Shown: piece by piece, positions 46,071-56,528 of the stretch
How positions within the stretch are numbered: the first letter of the stretch is position 1
How the letters are laid out: the number at the start of each line of letters is the position of its first letter
Source of the DNA: Omphalotus guepiniiformis
Taxonomy: Eukaryota; Basidiomycota; Agaricomycetes; Agaricales; Omphalotaceae
Assembly: GCA_028554645.1 (NCBI GenBank)
Contig: JAQOOI010000080.1
Coordinates: 186,001 to 250,000, forward strand
Direction: 5' to 3'
DNA: 64,000 nucleotides
Position numbers and translations under genes: made by a program
Notes under the pieces: generated by a model
What the model saw: only the letters and a program-made list of their open reading frames with translations
Databases searched by the model: none
What the model was told of the DNA's origin: nothing

Positions 46071-46341
46071 TGTAATGATTCTCCTCCTGATTCGGACTTA
46101 TATCGGACTTTATGAACATCTCGGACCGTATTTACTTGTTTTGTTTCATGTATTCTCGGACATCTTAGATACACCAAGGACATTTTAATTTAGTTTTTCA
46201 TTTGATACTTATTCCTGACTCCTTTTCTATCTATTGGTACTATAAAAGCCCTGTATATTCGTATAGTTAGATCGTCGAATCAACTCAAGTTATTCCTCCA
46301 AAGCCTCGTTCTCACGCTCTCAAAGTCCTCGGTTCATAACA
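46071..46341 (+). repeat. Chromovirus 3' LTR
   Basis: 271 bp, TGTAATG...ATAACA, preceded by the purine tract AAAAAGGGGGATAA and followed by the ATTCT duplication. Confidence 0.93.
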
Positions 46342-46417
46342 ATTCTCGTATGGCCGAATATACCAATGATGAGTAATACAGGAACATAGTTGGCCAGAAA
46401 GCGAAATCATCTCCTGC

Positions 46418-48175
46418 TCAGATATCCCTGCCAGTGATAGTGACTTCCAGTCCCGCATCTTGTAGACTCAACAGAGGTGAAAAGGCATCGTAATCGATGG
46501 CATTCTCAAAAAAGTGGAAAGAAACTGACTCAAGGCACTTGATTGGCATGTCAGAATCATGTGCAAGGTCAGGAAGCCAGCGCAATTGTACAAAGCCGAT
46601 CATAGCTTCGTAGCTGGGTGTATTGCTATGACACCATTGCAAGCTAATGTTTTGCAACTTTGGCAATAGGGGTTGAGAGAAAGATTGTGGATGTGGTAGG
46701 AATTGAAGGGAAGTCAGGAGCAAATCTGCATTGTCAGCTGCATGTTTTTCCCAACCTCGTTCTTGAGTAACAAAAAGTTTCTCAATAGATGGTAGAAGTC
46801 TAAGAAGAGGGATGAGCTGGCTATTTGAGTTGGTTCCTTCCAGGCTCAGCGATGTGATTGCACACGATGAGCGCTGTAAAAAAGTTTTGACAAGATTATA
46901 ACTACAGCAGGTGAGCAGATGTAGCTGGGATAATTGCGGCAGCGTGAATGAGCGGAGTGCAAAGTCTGTGAAGGTTTCATCTGCACCGTCAATTACAAGT
47001 GATTGCATGTGGTGAATAACTTCAGTGGGAGTTACTGCAGTCATTGGGCTATCAACACGTCGAATGTAGAATCTTTGGAGTTTATGACAAAGGTTTACAA
47101 CCGCCAGTATATCGGGAAATGAAAGATCAGGTTCCTCCACAGTCAATCTCGAGAGCTGATCCCATGGAAGCTTGACAGTGATGAGAGGGATTATAGTGCG
47201 CCCAAGAGTCAGACAACAAAGTTTTGGTGCATTGATGTTGACTGACGGCCCAGGCAAAGTATTGGAAAAAAGAGACAGAGATTCGAGTAAAGGAAGATCT
47301 TTGGTGGAGGCATTCCAGAGTGCATCGGAATAGTCATGTCGAACTTCCAAATCCAAAACCTCCTCATTCCCCCCGTAAACATCAATTCGGACACGGCACC
47401 AATGATAAGAATGACGGGTAATTGACTGTAGAATTGGAGACATGACTAGAAATGACTGTCGTTCAGAGAAGGAGGAAACCGACAGATCAATATCCAGTGG
47501 CGCATTTCTTGAGCGTTCCAATACCATGTTTACCAGTACTTCTGGACTTCTGAGACGTACTGTGCCGTAGAACACAATGGAAATCTGACTCCAAAGCTCC
47601 GATGTAGATAATGCTAGATTCCTCCACGCACCGCATACCGCAGCTAACGTCAACGCTGAACAGAACACGTGGTCTAAGTCGAGTCGAACCTGGATGCAGT
47701 CGCCCAGGTGTAGAAATATTTTGCTCAATATTTCTACAGGAAGACGGCGGATAGGATTCAACAGAGATCGACAAGCAGCTGAGTATTCTTCCAAGCCTTT
47801 CCTCTTTTCTTCCAGGGCGATAGGTGCAGACTGACGTCTGCTATTCTCGGCTTCGTGTTTTCGAATTGCTTCCTCCACAACGTTGATCTTCGCAGAGATG
47901 AGGTGAGAAAGATTCTGGAGTTCAGTGCTTGGAATAGTGGTAGGGAAGCTGCGAAACTGCGAAGCTGCGAAGCTGCGAAGCTGCGAAGCTGCGAAGCTGC
48001 GAAGCTGCGAAGCTGCGAAGCTGCGAAGCTGCGAAGCTGCGAAGCTGCGAAGCTGCGAAGCTGCGAAGCTGCGAAGCTGCGAAGCTGCGAAGCTGCGAAG
48101 CTGCGCCATCATACAAGATGAGAAATTAGATATAAGAGCGTCGGAGGCGTCAACGTCGACCTGCAATGTGGACAT
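46418..48175 (-). CDS. F-box protein with expanded octapeptide repeat (copy 1)
   Basis: 585 codons, single exon, start MSTLQVDVDASD as in the two paralogues. After about 30 residues comes a run of an eight-residue repeat (AASQLRSF) encoded by twenty 8-bp units. A short coiled segment follows, then the F-box (NPIRRLPVEILSKIFLHLG, about residues 140-175) and irregular leucine-rich repeats to the C-terminus. F-box proteins recruit substrates to SCF ubiquitin ligases through Skp1; the substrate is unknown. Its 3' flank was displaced by the chromovirus 77 bp after the stop. It is paired with a GPI-protein gene upstream, as copy 3 is. Confidence 0.85.
   Translation of the reverse strand: MSTLQVDVDASDALISNFSSCMMAQLRSFAASQLRSFAASQLRSFAASQLRSFAASQLRSFAASQLRSFAASQFRSFPTTIPSTELQNLSHLISAKINVVEEAIRKHEAENSRRQSAPIALEEKRKGLEEYSAACRSLLNPIRRLPVEILSKIFLHLGDCIQVRLDLDHVFCSALTLAAVCGAWRNLALSTSELWSQISIVFYGTVRLRSPEVLVNMVLERSRNAPLDIDLSVSSFSERQSFLVMSPILQSITRHSYHWCRVRIDVYGGNEEVLDLEVRHDYSDALWNASTKDLPLLESLSLFSNTLPGPSVNINAPKLCCLTLGRTIIPLITVKLPWDQLSRLTVEEPDLSFPDILAVVNLCHKLQRFYIRRVDSPMTAVTPTEVIHHMQSLVIDGADETFTDFALRSFTLPQLSQLHLLTCCSYNLVKTFLQRSSCAITSLSLEGTNSNSQLIPLLRLLPSIEKLFVTQERGWEKHAADNADLLLTSLQFLPHPQSFSQPLLPKLQNISLQWCHSNTPSYEAMIGFVQLRWLPDLAHDSDMPIKCLESVSFHFFENAIDYDAFSPLLSLQDAGLEVTITGRDI
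47945..48104 (-). repeat. 20-copy octamer tandem repeat inside F-box gene 1
   Basis: Plus-strand unit GAAGCTGC, 20 copies, the second a variant (GAAACTGC). Paralogues at 50183 and 60013 have at most two units. The net gain of 18 units is 144 nt, which keeps the frame. The repeat is open in all six frames. Confidence 0.9.
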
Positions 48176-48511
48176 GGCAGCGATGCGAAATCAGTGCAAG
48201 ATTCGGAGATAGAGAATGAGTGGCCTGAGGCATGCGCATGCCTTGAGGCTTGAGGCGAATCATCACGTAAGCATACTTCAGGGCCGGTGAACTAAAACAC
48301 GAAGTCCACGCTCTCTACGGCTAAGCCTCAGGTCTTGCGGCTCAGGGAGCTCGCAGGGAGATACAGCAGCTGGTTCCTCTCATACGCAGCCACAGTAACG
48401 ACCTACGTTGTCCTAGTGTGAAGTCCATGAAGTGACTACGTTCTTCATTCCTTCCAGTTGAAACTTGAAGACTTCAAGCCACGGTAGGTAGCAAGGTTTT
48501 GCAGAATCAAA

Positions 48512-49367
48512 TTATAACGACATCGCAAAAATGATCGCAAACGGGAGTACAACACCCATAACTCACTCAATACCCCTCGACCCTAGCCTTAGACCTCCAC
48601 GTACATATCTACCCCCCATCGCACCATTCGAAGAGCTCGTCTGGCTCGCAAGCGTCAACGGCAGCGTCTCAGTCACAATTCCGATCGTAGCGATCGTTCC
48701 ACCACTGAAACTCGTCGTGAAAGTACCAGCAAGACTGGTGGTAGTTGCACTACCAATTGGACGTTCTTCGTTGTCTTGTTCTTCGATGTAACAACCACCT
48801 GTACCATCCGGGCCAAAGGTGCAGCTTTCGTATTCACCGACAACGATAATGCTTCCTGAGGCGTACCCAGAGATGGATGCTTTCATTCCTCCTGAAGATT
48901 CGATTATCGTGACTAACAACAATACGCGAGGATAGAGGTGAATTATAACATTGAACGTAATGACCGCGAAAACTCACCGTGCTGCGTTTGCACTAAGTAA
49001 GGAGCCGTAGTCGTAACAGTCGTTCCTCCACTCGTAATTGTAGTCGGGGCGTCGAAACTGAAAACTTGCCCTCGTGAATATGTCGTTTCGCTCCCGTCTG
49101 ACCCGGAACTAACGCCGACGATATCATACGTGATTGACTCGTGAACAAACGTATCGGGGCTACCAGATGGGAGGGAAAACCCAGGTTGGATGACACCGAG
49201 AAGTGTTACTGTAGTCGGGGTTGGCGTGGCTTGTGGAATTGCATGAACTGGGATGAGTAGAACGTCGCGTTAGAAGCGCTTCAAGAGGTTTATTGACTTT
49301 CAGAAAATTTTCGCTCACCAGCAAGACCAGATATCGTAAGGACCAAAAAGATTCCCTTCCTGAGCAT
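48512..49367 (-). pseudogene. GPI-anchored-type secreted protein (copy A), nonsense before the anchor signal
   Basis: Exons 49367-49319, 49247-48978 and 48912-48512. A signal peptide (about 16 residues) is followed by a Thr/Ser-rich beta-type domain with SGSDGSETT, TIIESSGGMK and GEYESCTFG blocks shared with copies B and C. A TGA at 48565-48563 falls where the others have the Trp of a GWFMGV-type start of the hydrophobic C-terminal anchor signal. The rest of the anchor (to TAA 48514-48512) is still in frame. As it stands it would be secreted without an anchor. Intact copies are probably cell-surface proteins. Confidence 0.75.
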
Positions 49368-50182
49368 GATTCTCCTCTACCACCTATATGCAGAGCTTCT
49401 AGTGAGGATGTACAGTTGTGGCGATGCTAAGACGTGGGGGCGAGGGCAAAATCTCTGGGAAAAAGGTCAAACCCTCTTGCTTAAATACCACCTCGCCTCT
49501 AGACACTCTTGTTCCTCACTTGTGTTTGACAGCAATCACATCAACTATAATTTCGCAGTTTGATGGGTATACATCCGTTGAATTGTACAGTCAATCTATG
49601 CTGTTGTCGTTGGTCAGCCGAGCGTTCGACAGCCTTCAAGGTACTAACGAGAACACATACTGATCCATACCGCCTCGAAATTGCCTTGAAACGCTATCTC
49701 TTCGGTGCGATAGATACGACGACAATGTCAATGGGGAGAAGGTTTCATACTTATACCGTTACGGTCACAAGCTTTCAAGTGTAAGAGACATGCGCTGACA
49801 CGACCGTGACGGTGAACTGTGAGGAACTGTGAGCAAAGCACCCAGCGGTAACGAATTTGCCGGCCGGCAAATCTACTCACACGCTGATGTCCTGTGAATC
49901 TGTTCCTCACAAAACGATGTTGGTTGTCGATAGTTGCTAACAAGTAATTCCTCTGCCAAATCTTCCCTGTGTCCCAAGCTCTCTAGTAAGGAGTGGTCCA
50001 CTATAGAAATCACGATCTAAATCTGAGCGCGCAGGATGTTTCACGCACCGACAGTAAGGGTAGAGTCAATATTCATATTCAAGTAATACCAAGAAATACA
50101 TTTGAACTAAGAAGAAAAAGGAACACCAACAAAAACCAGACGTATACTAAGATATAGTACGAATGGGACCGTATATTTTGCG
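49368..50182. other. Intergenic, no gene seen
   Basis: 815 bp between the GPI copy A start and the F-box copy 2 end (both minus strand). Short open frames only. The block at 50085-50170 resembles 23097-23180, a shared F-box 3' flank. Confidence 0.5.
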
Positions 50183-51775
50183 TTAAGAATATTTCTTTTT
50201 ACAACCTGTGATAGTAAGTTCCAGTCCTGCATCACGCAGACACATCAGAGGAGAAAAGTCGTAGTAACTCCAATTGAAATGGAAGGAAACTGACTTAAGG
50301 CAGTTAACTTGCATGTCAGAATCGTATGCAAGATCAGGAAGCCAGCGCGATTTTACAAAGCCAATGATGGTTTCGTAGCTGGGTGTCTCGTTATACAACC
50401 ATCGAAACTTGATTTTTTGCAATTTTGGCAATAAGGGTTGAGAGAAAGATTGTGAATGTGGTAGAAAATGAAGGGAAGTCATGAACACATCCGCATCGTC
50501 TTCCCCCCAGTTTGGATCTTGCGCAACGTAAAGCTCCTCAATAGATGGTAGAAGTCTGAAAAGCGAGACGAGCTGGGTATTTGAGATGCGTCCTTGAAGT
50601 TTCAGCAATGTGATTGTACACGATGAGCGCTGTAAAAAGGTTTTTACAAGGTGTTCATTCTCATAAGTCCAGGAAATTCCCAGTAGATGTAGCTGGGATA
50701 ATTGCGGCAGCGTCAATGAGCGGAGCGCGGCTTCTGTGAATGGTTGATTGTCATCTCGAACAAACTCTAGTATTTCAAGTGAATGCATGTTGTGAATAAC
50801 TTCGGTGGGAGTTACTGCCATTGGACTTCCAGCAAAGCAAATGTGAAATCTTCGGATATTAGGACAAAGGTTTACGACAGCCAGTATATCGGGAATTGAA
50901 AGATAACCTCCGTCCACGGTCAACGTCGAAAGCTGATCCCATGGAAGCTTGAGAGTAGCGAGAGGGGTTGTAAAGCCCCTGAGAGCCAGAAAACAAAGTT
51001 TTGGTGCAATCATGTTGACTGGCAGCCCCTGCGGAGTATTGGAAATAGACAGAGATTCGAGTAAAGGAAATTTTCCGTTGGAGGCATTCCAGAGTGCATC
51101 GGAATAGCCACGTAAAACTTCCAAATCCTCCTCCTCCTCCTCCAAGTTTCGAGATGGCCATTCAATCATGATACGGCGCAAATGATAAGAATGATGGGCA
51201 ATTGACTGTAGAATTGGAGACACAGCTGGATATAATTTTCGTGGAAGGAAGCACTCAACCGAAATGTCCAGCGGTGCATTTCTCGACCGTTCCAATACAA
51301 TGTTCATAAGATCTAGAACTCCGTGAATAAGTTTTTGTCCGATGGAAACTTTAATTCGGGACCAAAGCTCCGATGTAGATAACGCCAAATCCCTCCAGGC
51401 ACCGCATATCGCAGCTAGCTTCAATGCTGGACAGTACATGAAGCCTGGTTCGAGGAGGATAACGCCGCCCAAATGAGTGAATATTTCCTTCAAGATTTCC
51501 ACCGGGAGACGGCGGATAGGATTCAACAGAGATCGACAAGCCGCTGAGTATCCTTCCAACGCTTTCCTCTTGCTTTTCAGGGCGATGAGTGCAAACTCGT
51601 GTTTTCGTATTTCTTCCTCCACGTTATTGTTCTTCGCAGAGATGAGGTGAGAGAGATTTTGGAGCTCAGTGGTTGGAATAGTGTTAGGGAAGCTGCGAAG
51701 ATGCGGCATCATTCGAGATGAGAAATCAGATATAAGAGCGTCGGAGGCGTCAACGTCGACCTGCATTGTGGACAT
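50183..51775 (-). CDS. F-box protein (copy 2)
   Basis: Single exon, 530 residues from the ATG at 51775, the start aligned with the paralogues (MSTMQVDVDASD). The frame is open 41 codons further upstream, but the first ATG context and paralogy favour 51775. The F-box NPIRRLPVEILKEIFTHLG lies at about 95-130, followed by leucine-rich segments. It has a long Glu run (EEEEED) and only a trace of the octamer repeat of copy 1. The spacer upstream is shared with copies 1 and 3, but its neighbour is an HsbA-like gene instead of a GPI-protein gene. Confidence 0.85.
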   Translation of the reverse strand: MSTMQVDVDASDALISDFSSRMMPHLRSFPNTIPTTELQNLSHLISAKNNNVEEEIRKHEFALIALKSKRKALEGYSAACRSLLNPIRRLPVEILKEIFTHLGGVILLEPGFMYCPALKLAAICGAWRDLALSTSELWSRIKVSIGQKLIHGVLDLMNIVLERSRNAPLDISVECFLPRKLYPAVSPILQSIAHHSYHLRRIMIEWPSRNLEEEEEDLEVLRGYSDALWNASNGKFPLLESLSISNTPQGLPVNMIAPKLCFLALRGFTTPLATLKLPWDQLSTLTVDGGYLSIPDILAVVNLCPNIRRFHICFAGSPMAVTPTEVIHNMHSLEILEFVRDDNQPFTEAALRSLTLPQLSQLHLLGISWTYENEHLVKTFLQRSSCTITLLKLQGRISNTQLVSLFRLLPSIEELYVAQDPNWGEDDADVFMTSLHFLPHSQSFSQPLLPKLQKIKFRWLYNETPSYETIIGFVKSRWLPDLAYDSDMQVNCLKSVSFHFNWSYYDFSPLMCLRDAGLELTITGCKKKYS

Positions 51776-52043
51776 GGCAGCGATGCGAGTTGAGGATTCA
51801 AGACAGTCTGTGACCAGTGAGTTGGAATCATCATGTAAGCAACGTGGCCTCCAAGTTAAGGGCCGGGTCAATCGCTGCTCACGTCTTGCTGGCACCATGG
51901 GAGCTCAAAATAAAGCAGCCAGAACAGCTGGTTCCTGTCTCATCCACAGCTACAGTAACGACCTACGCTATCCTAGATTACACGTATGAAGTCCATGAAG
52001 TACATTCAAGTCCAACCCGCAAAGAAACACAGACGTGAGTCAA

Positions 52044-52668
52044 CTACTTGCAGTCCGCAACGACGGATTGACCAGCAGTAAGAGTGTCAGTGAGCTTGCT
52101 CAAGGTGTTCGTCACAGCCGGATCAGTCCTAAGGTTCCAAGTCATTCGTTGAGGTGATCCTACTGGAGAGTTGAAAAGACGATACTCACGAGTCGAGGCC
52201 GCTCAGCGCAGTCTGCGCTTGGGTCAGCCCAGTGCCAACTTGGGTACGTGCGTCAGCAGGCGCAGCCTGTCCGGTGAAAAGGGAAGTGGCAATTGTCTTG
52301 ATTCCATCTCCGGCGCTAGCGAGGCCAGCCTTGGCGCTCGACACAGCGCTCGCAGTCGCGGGGTCAGAGGTGTGAAGGTAAATCAGTAAGTAGCGACTCC
52401 GAACGGATGTTCAAAAGCACTAACGTGTCGATTGTCGCAATCGCTTTGTTGGTAGCAGCGAGACTGGAAACAGTCTTCAATCGGTCGGCGTTGCATTGAA
52501 GATCTCCGATCTGGCGGGATGCCAAAGGTACTATCGGTTCACAAATCAAATGTAAGCGCCGGGAATCACGATAGACATTAAGGACATCAACTTACCAGCG
52601 CTGACCTGGAAGATGAAAGCAGCCAAAACGACGGAAAGAAGGGAGAAGACAAAAGTGAAGCGAGCCAT
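52044..52668 (-). CDS. Small secreted HsbA-like protein, with an anomalous splice acceptor
   Basis: Exons 52668-52596, 52530-52425, 52369-52190 and 52128-52044 give 147 residues. A clear signal peptide (MARFTFVFSLLSVVLAAFIF) precedes an Ala/Thr/Ser-rich helical domain with two cysteines, one near the N-terminus and one at the very end (ADCK). This pattern fits fungal hydrophobic-surface-binding protein A-like secreted proteins. Repeated DPA-type units (SDPATASAV, TDPAVTNTL) support the exon joins. The second intron has a good donor (GTTAGT) and branch (TACTGAT) but ends ...CACAC instead of ...CACAG. This is one base from a normal acceptor. Confidence 0.6.
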
Positions 52669-54005
52669 TTCAGAACAAATCAAGTTTCAAGGGAGGGGTT
52701 TGAAAAACGGTAATGTAAGAGCGAAGAATGTAGCTGGAAAGAACACCTCAAGTGAAGACACCAGGTCAGAACAGAAGACAGAATGAGGAACAAATCTGGG
52801 GAATTTGGCTGCCTTTTAAGCTTCGAGCTAAGGGGCCAAGCGTTTAGAAGAAGCATTACGTTCCGACTGAATAAACACTGCATCATTGGAATGCCTGAGA
52901 TGGATGGATGCCGTCGGGAACTTGGAAGCACTGAATATTCAACTCTTTGAATGATGAGTTCGTTGGCATAGAAATACCATCTCGGCAATAGAGAAGAGAA
53001 TAATATCTACCTGGTCATTACACAATAACAACACCAGCCTCTAACCTCGAGGTCAGTACATCTGCACCCGTACCAGGTGCATTGGTCTAGCCTGAATTCA
53101 ACGAAGGAAGTTCGGAAGCATCGAATTCTAAGTTTGCGGGGGGAACTACCAGAAATCAGGAACATCAGGAACATCTCATTCCGGGAGAAAACACACTGCA
53201 CTTGGCGTGTAGGGCCCCGAAGGGTTGGAATATTACAGAAATATCAGCACTTAGCGACCGTTGCTGAAAAGCCCCTAATCGAAGGCAAGACAGCACCCGT
53301 CCATTTTGCCATTGCACCCGTCCACCTACTCGAACAGCCTTCGGGCAAGACGGCGGTCAAGTGCTGTCGGCCTGGAGCACTGATGATATGCATATCCTGA
53401 AGTCGGGCTGTCAGTTACTGCACTTCAACAAAGAAGTTCGAAAAATGTATTGGCCTCGAGACCTTCTGGGATTCTTCACTATCATATATCGACATCGTAC
53501 GACAGTCGTGGCAGCTGAGGATACGATCAGGTAATCGCACTGAACGATGCAACATTAAAAGTGACTGAGAGCATGATTGCCAGTGCATTCAATCAGTGCT
53601 TCGTGTGATATACACATGATCGTCCACTTATTGCACGCAACGGGACACGACCGGATGGCGTAGCTCATCATCATAGCTGTAGCTGTAGCTGTATATGCTT
53701 TCTGTGACCTGTCAGCGCGACACGCCGGTCGATCGAAACAACGAAGTCCTATATGCCATCGTTGCGACGTGCACATCATAAGAGCACGCGCTTTGACCTA
53801 CTGATGGGAAATCTCAAATGATATGTCAGATTAACATTGCTGTCTCACCATCCCGTGAGATACTCTTCGCTTGCTATCACAGTTCTTGATTCGTCGTATA
53901 CCGTATATCGAAAGTAGTATTCGATCACTACAAGATTCTCGTGTCCGTCCGTGCTAACACGTAAGACATCTTTTAATCCGTCGGCGAGTCCCTATAACAC
54001 ATCTT
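52669..54005. other. Intergenic, no gene seen
   Basis: 1.3 kb with only short open frames. Contains a short TAGCTG triplication near 53670-53690 and, at the left, the HsbA-like promoter. A 29-bp direct repeat at 53966-54027 overlaps the end of the carboxypeptidase gene. Confidence 0.5.
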
Positions 54006-54027
54006 CTAATCCGTCGGCGAATCCCTA
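53966..54027. repeat. 29-bp direct repeat at the carboxypeptidase 3' end
   Basis: Two copies, 53966-53994 and 53999-54027, sharing AATCCGTCGGCGA with two mismatches. The second copy holds the last codons and the stop of the carboxypeptidase, so the coding end is duplicated in its 3' flank. Confidence 0.75.
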
Positions 54028-56528
54028 AATCCCAAAAGGAACTGCATGGCCTGGAAAACAGCCTATGTATGCGTATGTTACCCGTCAGTCAAACGTCACG
54101 AATACCTCTGACTGATAATTGAATGTATCACAACTTACCACAGGGGAGAATTGCGGAATCCTGCATAGAAGAAACGTTGTTAGCTGCTAAGCGTATTGAC
54201 GTGTGAAGAAATGCATGGTAAGGTACGTACATATGACCACTGAGTGAGACTTCCAAGAAAGTGAGGTTGCGTTCTGTGTGTGCTGTTCCTAGAGGTACGC
54301 CTCCAACGACGAAACTATCGTTAGCGATAGGTGTTTGGAAGCCTTGTAGACCATTCCCTGGGGGAGTGTGGGAGGCGAGTGAGTACACTGAGAAGATGGT
54401 AGTCCATATGCTTACATGTCATACTGGTAAACAACCCATTGAATCAGCGACAAAGGACACGAAAAAGAGTCTCGCTTACTTTTGAATCGTAATTCTTGAT
54501 CTAGAAGTTTTGACAGCGGGATAAAGAAGCATTCATCAGTCATACTTCACCAGCGATACCATGCAGGACGACAGACAGACATACCCATCAGCGATCAAAA
54601 TGAAGTCCGCTAAACCATGCGCGATAATCGACCGCGTACTCTTCTCAATAACGTTCGGCAGAACAGTGAACGACGACGGAAGACTCGAGTCACCATCCGG
54701 GAACACATCGATATTCGAACATTCTGACCAATCGACGCTTGTCGGTGCGTGAATAGCGAGTTTGACGTCCTCTCTGTCAAAGTACAATGGCGAAAGTTGG
54801 ACATTCGGGAATGATCCACTGAGTGAAGATGTGAGTGCGCCACGGAATGGGGCGTGATATAACTAGGAAGAAAAGTTGGGTAACATACGGGAAACCCAAG
54901 ACGTCCCACAGGATAGGGAATGTATCAAAGATACGATAAATGTTGAATGCGGGGTTAACCTTGAGCGCTTCGTCGAAGATCGTATCCCACACATCACATC
55001 CTCTATCTGCTTCCGTGGATTTACCGGGAAGGGGCAAGAGTCCTTTCGGAGGGAACGTGACAAATTTCTCAACATAACCAGTATAGTTACAACTAGCAGC
55101 TGTCTTATCAAGTTGTTCCATGACCGATTGACTGGAAACCAGAGTGTGAGAGCGAATTCAGGGTGTATCGAACGCTGTACGAACCTTAATGCGAACACGT
55201 TCTCGTACTTGTGAACGAAATCCACTGCGGGGATCTGTTCCATAGCTACATCCCAACCAATGACAGCTGAATGGGGTGAGGACAGAGGTTAGTTGATATT
55301 CGGGGAAGATGGAAGGAAATGAAGGAACGTACGATCAGAAATCCAAATGCCTTGCAAGTCAAGGTCGACTGATCCTGGATGTTCGTACAGGTAATTGGCA
55401 ATATCTATACAATCAAGGTCAGATGATGAAGACGGAGGGCATATAATCAGCTTGACTCACACGGCACATACATCCCAGCGTACTATATAGCAAGAGGTCT
55501 GAGCAATTGATCCATCAACAAGAGAACTGAAAAACGCGCACACTTTCACCACTAATCCATAACTTCTTTCCTTTCAGTTCAGAAAACACCTCCAAGAATT
55601 GCTGGAAGAACCCAGCCATTTGTGCGGCGAGATCGTCCTCATTCTAGTGTAGGAGCATAATGTCGGTTAACAATTCATATACTGGAGATTACTCTGGAGG
55701 TCTCACGGTGATATTCGGCTTTCCCTGAGAGAATCCAGTACCAACAGGTTGTTCAACCCATAATACGCTCGATAGATTGGTCCAGCTTTGTTCGTTGACG
55801 ACAGGCTTCGCAGTTCCCCAACTCCACGAGAATGGCTAATGAGATTCGATCAGTGACGTGGAATACAGCTATTCATGCCGCGACACGTACTCCGTTTTCC
55901 TGAAGTAGTCCTTCCAAAGACGAGCAACCAGGTCCACCGTTCGTCCTTCAGCTTTCATCAGAATCCAATTGACGCGTGCAATGTTTTTGTGGCCATACCA
56001 GAAAATAAGGTCATCCAGACTTCCTTCGGGTCCAGGAGGGAAAAACCAGAAAAAGAGCTACAAAACGACCATCCAATGTAAGTTCGCGAATATTTGTGGG
56101 CTATATGCACTGTTCAACTCACCTTCCGCGTCTCATTAGGCGACGAAGAAATGGGCATCAACCCCGCCCAACTAGGGCCGACATCAAAATCAACTTCTGG
56201 AATCTTCGTACCATCAACCCAGAATTCTGATGTCAAGGACCAACAGTGATGAATACCAATAAATCGAATAGCCGTCATTGAATTAGACCACACCTGATGC
56301 CTTGGGGTTAGAAAAGGTGATGTTCTTCACCACAGCCCGCCTCTCCAACTCAGGTCCTGCAAACGACTCGACCCGCGGCTCGCGCTGCGTATATCTCTTC
56401 GCAGCTTCCAGTTGCCGAGCATGCAGCGCATCCTTTCGCATGATCTTTGCATCAACTATCGAAGCTCCTAGCAATACTGCCAAACCCAACAGGGCAGCCT
56501 GGATGTGGATCCAAAACCGAGGATGCAT
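54006..56528 (-). CDS. Secreted serine carboxypeptidase (peptidase S10), 16 exons with an 8-nt microexon
   Basis: Removes C-terminal amino acids from peptides in the vacuole or outside the cell. Exons: 56528-56294, 56226-56123, 56057-55999, 55945-55891, 55835-55707, 55643-55542, 55482-55461, 55404-55333, 55266-55185, 55131-54889, 54818-54585, 54500-54480, 54423-54416, 54357-54231, 54160-54139, 54062-54006. They total 1572 nt, 523 residues, close to the family norm. The N-terminus is a signal peptide or anchor. Motifs: NGGPGCSS (about 134), GESYAG with the nucleophile Ser at about 228, a HGLADF...IADG block likely to hold the Asp, and SGHMIPQ with the catalytic His at about 497. The 8-nt exon supplies parts of an Asn-Met-Thr-Trp stretch conserved in the family. 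The gene looks intact. Confidence 0.9.

Larger units (their letters stand above)
23316..46341 (+). mobile_element. Ty3/gypsy chromovirus, disrupted by two nested insertions
   Basis: Identical-looking 271-bp LTRs (TG...CA) at 23316-23586 and 46071-46341, flanked by the 5-bp duplication ATTCT (23311-23315 and 46342-46346). Removing the solo LTR (24304-26148) and the inner element (27013-42097) with one copy of each target duplication leaves about 6.1 kb with gag and a pol carrying protease, RT, RNase H, integrase and a C-terminal chromodomain. It inserted 77 bp downstream of an F-box gene stop codon. Gag also has a nonsense codon. A purine tract (AAAAAGGGGGATAA) precedes the 3' LTR. Confidence 0.93.

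Noticed and set aside
47855..48212. Plus-strand frames rich in KLRSCEAA repeats
   Set aside because: The octamer repeat is open in every frame; these are mirror frames of the F-box gene, not separate genes.
51776..51898. N-terminal extension of F-box copy 2
   Set aside because: The frame is open for 41 further codons upstream, but the paralogues all begin at the MST-QVDVDASD block and the extension lies in the shared non-coding spacer.
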